Source of the DNA: Glycomyces sambucus
GTDB lineage: Bacteria > Actinomycetota > Actinomycetes > Mycobacteriales > Micromonosporaceae
Direction of reading: 5' to 3'
NCBI RefSeq assembly: GCF_900102815.1
Contig: NZ_FNGF01000003.1
Coordinates: 434,001 to 498,000, forward strand
Length of the DNA stretch: 64,000 bases
The notes below the pieces were generated by a model, which saw nothing but the letters and a program-made list of their open reading frames with translations, did no database searches and had not been told where the DNA came from. Every line of letters begins with the position of its first letter. The stretch's first letter is position 1. Position numbers and translations under genes: made by a program. This document shows, in pieces, positions 59,699 through 64,000 of this stretch.

Positions 59699-61318
59699 CT
59701 ACTCGGCCTCGTGCTCCTGGAACGTCCAGTTGAACCGCGTGCGCCGGCCCGAGCCCCCGCGCTGCCAGCGCTCGGGGCCGGTCGGCGGCCGGTAGTCGAC
59801 GCCCATGGCGTGCAGGCGCTCCAGGTGGTCCTCCAGGCGGTCCTGCACCGGGTTCGCCTCGCGCACGTCCAGGTTCGTCCAGCCGACCTCGGCCATCACC
59901 GACAGGCGCGGGAACGCCGAGTACTCGACGTCGCGCGGGGTCGGCAGGTACTCCGACCACAGCTGGCACTGGATGCCGAGGACCTTGTCGGGGTCGATCC
60001 CGGGCGGGACCGGGTCCCAGCCGGCGACCTTGTCGACGGTGGTCAGGCCGTGGATGCGCAGCGGCTCCTGCGGGTCGTCGCTCTCGTAGTGGTCGTAGTA
60101 CGCGTACGGCTCGGGCGAGGCCACGACCTGGTGGCCCGCGGCGATGGCCTTCTTGACGTACGCCTCGTTGCGCCACACGTGGACCACGGCCTCGGCCGGG
60201 GCGCCGCCGTCGAGGATCTCGTCCCAGCCGATGACGCGCTTGCCCATGGCCGTCAGGCGCTCGCAGAACGCCTTCGTGAACCACGCCTGGACGCCGCGCA
60301 CGTCCTCCATGCCCTCGCGCTCCATGAGCTCGCGGGCGACCGGGGAGGACTCCCACTGGGTCATCGGGACCTCGTCGCCGCCGATGTGGACGAACGGGCC
60401 CTCGAAGACCTCGGCGACGGCCGTGTACGCCTCCAGCGCGAAGTCGAGCGCCTCGGGCGTGGGTTCGAGGACCTCCTCGAACACGCCGAACGTCGGCGAC
60501 ACCGGCTTGTCCTGGCCCGCACCGAGTTCGGGGTAGGCGGCGAGGACGGCGCGGGCGTGCCCGGGCAGGTTGACCTCGGGGACGATGAGGATGTGGCGCT
60601 CGCGCGCGTACGAGGCGATCTCGCGCAGGTCCGGGACCGAGAAGATCCCGCCGTGCGGGGTCGGCTCGTATCCGGCGGCCTCGTCGCGGGCGTGCCCGAT
60701 CTTGGTCTCGGCGCGCCAGGAGGCGATCTCGGCGAGCTTCGGGCGCGAGGGCACCTCGAAGCGCCAGCCCTGGTCGTCGGTGAGGTGCAGGTGGACGACG
60801 TTGAGGCGGTGCAGCCAGGCCCGGTCGATCATCTTGAGGACGAAGTCCTTGGGCTGGAAGTGCCGCACGACGTCGAGCATGACGCCGCGCCAGCGCAGGC
60901 GCGGCTCGTCGGCGATGGCGACGAGCGGGACCACCGGGTCGGCGGCCGGGGCCTCGCGCAGGGCGTCGGCGGGGAGGAGCTGGCGGAGGGTCGCGATGCC
61001 GCGGGAGATCCCGGCGGGGTGGGCGGCGGCGAGGACGACCCCGTCGGCGGTGACGTCGAGGCGGTACGCCTCGGCGGCGGTCGTCAGGTCCTCGGGCCGG
61101 TCGCCTTCGAGGCGCAGGCGCAGGACGCGGCCGCCGGTCTCGGGGCCGGCCACGGCCAGGCGCAACCCGGTGCCCCGGTTGAGGAGGTCCGACAGGAGCC
61201 AGGCGAGGGGGTGCAGCTCGGGGTCGGCGGCGATGGCGTCGAGGGTGCTCAGGTCGAGGTCGCCGGCGGCGGCCGAGAGCTGCTGCGGCTGAGGGATCAG
61301 CGAGATGCGGCGCTGCAT
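59699..61318 (-). CDS. GH20 beta-N-acetylhexosaminidase
   Basis: 539-residue GH20 enzyme that removes terminal GlcNAc/GalNAc from chitin, peptidoglycan or glycan fragments. N-terminal GH20b domain (about 1-135), then the barrel: RGVMLDVVRHFQPKDFVLKMID, VVHLHLTDDQGWRFE, VPEVNLPGHARAVL, and the catalytic Asp-Glu pair in FVHIGGDEVPMTQW. No signal peptide, so it probably acts inside on imported oligosaccharides. AGGAG lies 11 bases before the ATG. An AT-rich patch is upstream. Confidence 0.94.
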   Translation of the reverse strand: MQRRISLIPQPQQLSAAAGDLDLSTLDAIAADPELHPLAWLLSDLLNRGTGLRLAVAGPETGGRVLRLRLEGDRPEDLTTAAEAYRLDVTADGVVLAAAHPAGISRGIATLRQLLPADALREAPAADPVVPLVAIADEPRLRWRGVMLDVVRHFQPKDFVLKMIDRAWLHRLNVVHLHLTDDQGWRFEVPSRPKLAEIASWRAETKIGHARDEAAGYEPTPHGGIFSVPDLREIASYARERHILIVPEVNLPGHARAVLAAYPELGAGQDKPVSPTFGVFEEVLEPTPEALDFALEAYTAVAEVFEGPFVHIGGDEVPMTQWESSPVARELMEREGMEDVRGVQAWFTKAFCERLTAMGKRVIGWDEILDGGAPAEAVVHVWRNEAYVKKAIAAGHQVVASPEPYAYYDHYESDDPQEPLRIHGLTTVDKVAGWDPVPPGIDPDKVLGIQCQLWSEYLPTPRDVEYSAFPRLSVMAEVGWTNLDVREANPVQDRLEDHLERLHAMGVDYRPPTGPERWQRGGSGRRTRFNWTFQEHEAE

Positions 61319-61446
61319 AGTGCGGGGGCTCCTGTGGTAGTCGTGCAGTTGTCCGGCTCCCGCGCGGCGCTTCGGATGCGGCCACGCCGGGGCGGAACCG
61401 GTTCGGGGGACCCGGCCCCGGGCTGGGGCGCGACGCTCCCACCGAA

Positions 61447-61473
61447 TTAGTTCAGTTTATTTATAATATAGGG
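61447..61473. promoter_or_regulatory. AT-rich patch with TATAAT
   Basis: About 27 bases of almost pure A/T with TATAAT (61462-61467, plus strand) in a 70% G+C setting, between the GH20 start and the end of the DivIVA-like gene. The 275-base gap has no gene. Possibly the GH20 promoter region read from the other strand. Confidence 0.4.
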
Positions 61474-61593
61474 CCGCGCCGCGGTCGGCCAGTGCACGGA
61501 GCGGATTGCTCGACATCGAGCGGATCTTCCGGCACGGGCGACCGCGGCGCGCGCGGCTTCGGAGTGCGTTCCCCGGCGGGTGTCGACGACCCC

Positions 61594-62919
61594 CTAGTGC
61601 ACCTTCGGCAGGTGCTGGGTGGCGTCCAGGTCCTCGGGCGACTCCCGCTGCCGGTTGATCGGCAGCGGCGCCGACTCCGACGCGAACACCCCGCTCACCG
61701 CCGAGTCGTAGCCCGAACCCGCCGAAGGGGAGTCGAACGAGCTCGACAGCGACGACGACACCGTCTTCTCCTCCTCGCCCGAGACCAGGCCCAGCTGGCG
61801 GCGCAGGTCGGTGAGGTTCGAACCGGCGCTGTCGCGCTGGCGCTCCAGGGCCGCGACCTCCTCGGCGAGGGGCTGGACGCGCTCGGCGGCGCGCTCGGTG
61901 GCGCTGCGCCGCAGCCGCGCCGCCTCGGTGTCGGACTCCGCCTTGATCGACTTCGCCTGCTCGGCGGCCCGCTGCACCACGTCCTTCGCCTGCTGGTCGG
62001 CCTCCTCGCGGCGCTCGATCGCCCGGTTCTCGGAGGAGCGGGTCCGCTCCTCGGCCAGCGCCAGCCGGTCCTCGGCCTCCGAGACGATCCGCTGCGCGGT
62101 CGCGATGGCCTGCTGGTGCCGGTCGGCCTCCTCCTTCTGCGCGCGCTCGCGGCGGTCGGCCTCGGCGAGCGTGAGCTCCTGGGTCTTCTTCTTGCGGAAC
62201 TCGGCGGCCTCGGCCAGGAGCTGGTGGGCGGCGCTGCGCTGCTGGTCCGACTCGCGGGCGGCGAGGGCCTTGAGCTCGGTCATCTCCCGCTCCGAGGTGG
62301 CCCGCATGACCGCGATCTCCCGCTCGGCCTGCGAGCGGGCCTTCTCGGCCCCGGCGCGCGACTGGCTCTGCGCGGTCTGGGCCTCCCGGTGGGCGTCGGC
62401 GACGGCCAGGTCGTGGCTGCGCCGGGCGTTCTCGCGCAGCTCGGTGGTCTCGTTGACCGCGCGGGAGCGGATCTCGGTGACGTCCTGCTCGGTGGTGGCG
62501 GTGATCTCGGCGGCCTCGGCGTGCGCGGTGCGCATCATCGAGTCGGCCTCGGTGCGGGCCTCGGCGAGGAGGGCCGCGGCCTGGCGCTTCGCGTCGGCCT
62601 TCTGGACGCCCGCGTCCTGCTCGGCCGCGCGCAGGATCTTCTCGACGCGGGCGCCGAGCCCGGCGAGGGTGGGCTGCTCGGCCTCGGCGATCTGGGTGGC
62701 GCGCTCGGAGACGCGCCGCTCCAGGGCGCCGATGCGCTCCTCGGCCCGGCGCAGCTGCTGCTCCGCGGCCTCCAGTGCCCGCGCCGCCTCGTCGCGGTGC
62801 TGCTCGTGGGTCTTGATGTTCTGATACAGCCGGGAGGTGAACTCGTCGACCTGGTGGCGGTCGTAGCCGCGCATGGAGACGGCGAATTCGGGCCCGGTTT
62901 CCTCGAAGAATTTCGACAT
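61594..62919 (-). CDS. DivIVA-domain coiled-coil protein
   Basis: 441-residue cytoskeletal-type coiled-coil protein. The N-terminus FAVSMRGYDRHQVDEFTSRLYQNI is a DivIVA membrane-binding/first coil signature; residues about 38-385 are nearly uninterrupted heptads rich in Ala, Glu, Arg and Gln; the last 60 residues are Ser/Pro-rich and disordered, ending TQHLPKVH. Longer than Wag31 (about 270) and shorter than Scy; possibly a polar-growth organiser partner. The start is fixed by the DivIVA motif. Confidence 0.85.
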   Translation of the reverse strand: MSKFFEETGPEFAVSMRGYDRHQVDEFTSRLYQNIKTHEQHRDEAARALEAAEQQLRRAEERIGALERRVSERATQIAEAEQPTLAGLGARVEKILRAAEQDAGVQKADAKRQAAALLAEARTEADSMMRTAHAEAAEITATTEQDVTEIRSRAVNETTELRENARRSHDLAVADAHREAQTAQSQSRAGAEKARSQAEREIAVMRATSEREMTELKALAARESDQQRSAAHQLLAEAAEFRKKKTQELTLAEADRRERAQKEEADRHQQAIATAQRIVSEAEDRLALAEERTRSSENRAIERREEADQQAKDVVQRAAEQAKSIKAESDTEAARLRRSATERAAERVQPLAEEVAALERQRDSAGSNLTDLRRQLGLVSGEEEKTVSSSLSSSFDSPSAGSGYDSAVSGVFASESAPLPINRQRESPEDLDATQHLPKVH

Positions 62920-63040
62920 GGTCTTCCAGAGTCACAGGAAACGGTTGATGAATCATGATCACGCCTGAAGGGCCCGAAACCCGCGACGAACACGCCCGGC
63001 GGGCGTGTCGCGGCGAAAACGTCCAGGCGGGAAGCGGAAA

Positions 63041-63064
63041 GGGCCCCGGCCGAAGCCGAGACCC
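63041..63064 (-). terminator. Terminator with TTCG tetraloop
   Basis: On the minus strand GGGTCTCGGC-TTCG-GCCGGGGCCC followed by TTTCC, after the CNNM/CBS gene. Confidence 0.75.
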
Positions 63065-63082
63065 TCTCTTGTATCCGGTGCG

Positions 63083-64000
63083 CTAGACGGCCTTGTCGGT
63101 CTCGTCGTAGAAGTCGCCCATGATCTCCTCCAGCAGATCCTCCATCGCGACCAGGCCGGTGACCTCGCGGCCGGGGCCCGTGACGAGGGCGAGCTGGGCC
63201 CGCTGGCGCTTCATGAGCGTCACCGCCCCGGCCACCGTGGTGTCGGCGGCGACGAGCAGCGGCGCGGCGGCCAGGTCGGCGACCGCTACGTCCGGCGCGG
63301 CCTGCACGGCCTCGCGGACGTGGACGAGCCCGACCGGGCGCTCGTCGGCGTCGACCACGACCAGGCGCGAGCGGCCGGTGTCGCGGCTGCGCTCCTCGGC
63401 CGCGACCGCGGTCGCGGCGGCCGGGATCGTGACGACCTCGGCCCACGGGATCTGGACCTCGCCGACCCCGCGGCGCTGCACCTCGATGGCGTGGGCGAGC
63501 ATCTGGTGCTCCTCCTCGCCGAGGACGCCCGCGGCGGCCGAGGACCGCAGCAGGTACCGCAGCTCCTCGGGGGAGTGCGCCTGCGCCTTCTCGTCGGCCG
63601 GCTCGACCTTGAACAGCCGCAGCATCGCGTTCGCGCCGTGGTTGAGCCCCAGCAGGATCGGCTTGGTGACCCACACGTACCCGGTGAACGGCCAGATGAG
63701 CGCCATCGCCGAGGACTCGGGGTGCGTGATCGCCCAGGACTTCGGCATCATCTCGCCGACGACCATGTGGAGGAACACCACGACGACGAGCGCGAGCGCG
63801 AACGCGATCGGGTGCGCCGCCGCCTCCAGGCCCAGGTGCTCCAGCGGGACCTCGATGGTGTGCGCCAGCGCCGGTTCGGCGAGCGCGCCGAGCCCGACGG
63901 TGCACGCGGTGATGCCCAGTTGGGCGCCCGCGAGCATGAGCGAGAGGTTCCTGGTGCCGCGCAGGGCGGCCCGGGCCGCGGCGGACCCGTCCTGTTCGAG
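63083..64000 (-). CDS. CNNM (DUF21)/CBS membrane protein, CorC/HlyC family (5' end outside window)
   Basis: C-terminal 305 residues of a DUF21-CBS protein, a family linked to Mg2+/Co2+ export and resistance. The frame is open to the window edge, where the missing part should encode only the first helix of the CNNM domain. Seen: SLMLAGAQLGITACTVGLGALAEP, VVFLHMVVGEMMPKSWAI (family motif with Glu-Met-Pro-Lys), linker EELRYLLRSSAAAGVLGEEEHQML, and a CBS pair (about last 130 residues: RLVVVDADERPVGLVHVREAV and GREVTGLVAMEDLLEEIMGDFYDE). The usual CorC_HlyC domain is absent or very short. Confidence 0.92.
   Translation of the reverse strand, partial: LEQDGSAAARAALRGTRNLSLMLAGAQLGITACTVGLGALAEPALAHTIEVPLEHLGLEAAAHPIAFALALVVVVFLHMVVGEMMPKSWAITHPESSAMALIWPFTGYVWVTKPILLGLNHGANAMLRLFKVEPADEKAQAHSPEELRYLLRSSAAAGVLGEEEHQMLAHAIEVQRRGVGEVQIPWAEVVTIPAAATAVAAEERSRDTGRSRLVVVDADERPVGLVHVREAVQAAPDVAVADLAAAPLLVAADTTVAGAVTLMKRQRAQLALVTGPGREVTGLVAMEDLLEEIMGDFYDETDKAV

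Overview
The window is a stretch of a high-GC actinobacterial chromosome (about 70% G+C). Twin-arginine signals, lipoboxes, a DivIVA-type coiled-coil protein, a CsoR/CopZ pair, a ydaO (c-di-AMP) riboswitch before an NlpC/P60 hydrolase and many leaderless promoters (TANNNT 6-7 bases before the start codon, no Shine-Dalgarno) fit Actinomycetota. GH62, GH27 and ricin-lectin enzymes suggest a soil or plant-associated saprophyte, possibly Glycomyces-like; the genus is a guess.

Layout. 1-6.8 kb: end of deoD, an SGNH-fused acyltransferase with an odd repeat region upstream, an acyl-CoA carboxylase/acyl-CoA dehydrogenase operon behind a palindromic operator, and a Rieske lipoprotein. 6.9-16 kb: DUF3151 protein, NhaA, a Fur-family regulator divergent from a catalase whose 3' end is tandemly triplicated, a TnpB remnant, a TSUP permease, a ChaA-type antiporter, an aldehyde dehydrogenase. 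15.4-22.3 kb: a MarR-controlled SnoaL/haloalkane dehalogenase pair, a sulfotransferase-like gene, a phosphotransferase, a DinB protein, and a MarR gene divergent from an FMN reductase-GNAT fusion. 22.3-29.2 kb: class C serine hydrolase, BlaI-M56 pair, NlpC/P60 hydrolase with a BlaI-like operator, lipoprotein, ECF sigma factor with SnoaL tail, RibD/DHFR-type reductase.

29.3-39.5 kb looks like an old integrated island: an intact tRNA-Phe stands at the right edge, and a decayed 3' fragment of the same tRNA with its terminator stands in direct orientation about 10.1 kb to the left. Inside are a TetR regulon (DoxX, TetR, FAD monooxygenase, three operators), a two-component system next to a serine hydrolase, two secreted ricin-lectin enzymes for arabinoxylan (GH62 and an SGNH esterase) and a decayed gene. 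No integrase is visible.

39.8-49.8 kb: GH27 alpha-galactosidase whose frame runs antisense through its neighbour, a VOC/TetR pair with a 7-bp-phased operator array, a YhgE exporter with a degenerate ABC ATPase, oligopeptidase B, class II fructose-bisphosphate aldolase, and a three-gene RHH-PIN-RHH toxin-antitoxin operon. 49.9-56.9 kb: YciI-like protein and an alpha-glucoside uptake locus (GH13, LacI, binding protein, two permeases; no ATPase). 56.9-64 kb: small conserved proteins, CopZ/CsoR, riboswitch plus NlpC/P60 hydrolase, GH20 hexosaminidase, DivIVA-like protein and a CNNM/CBS membrane protein cut by the window end.
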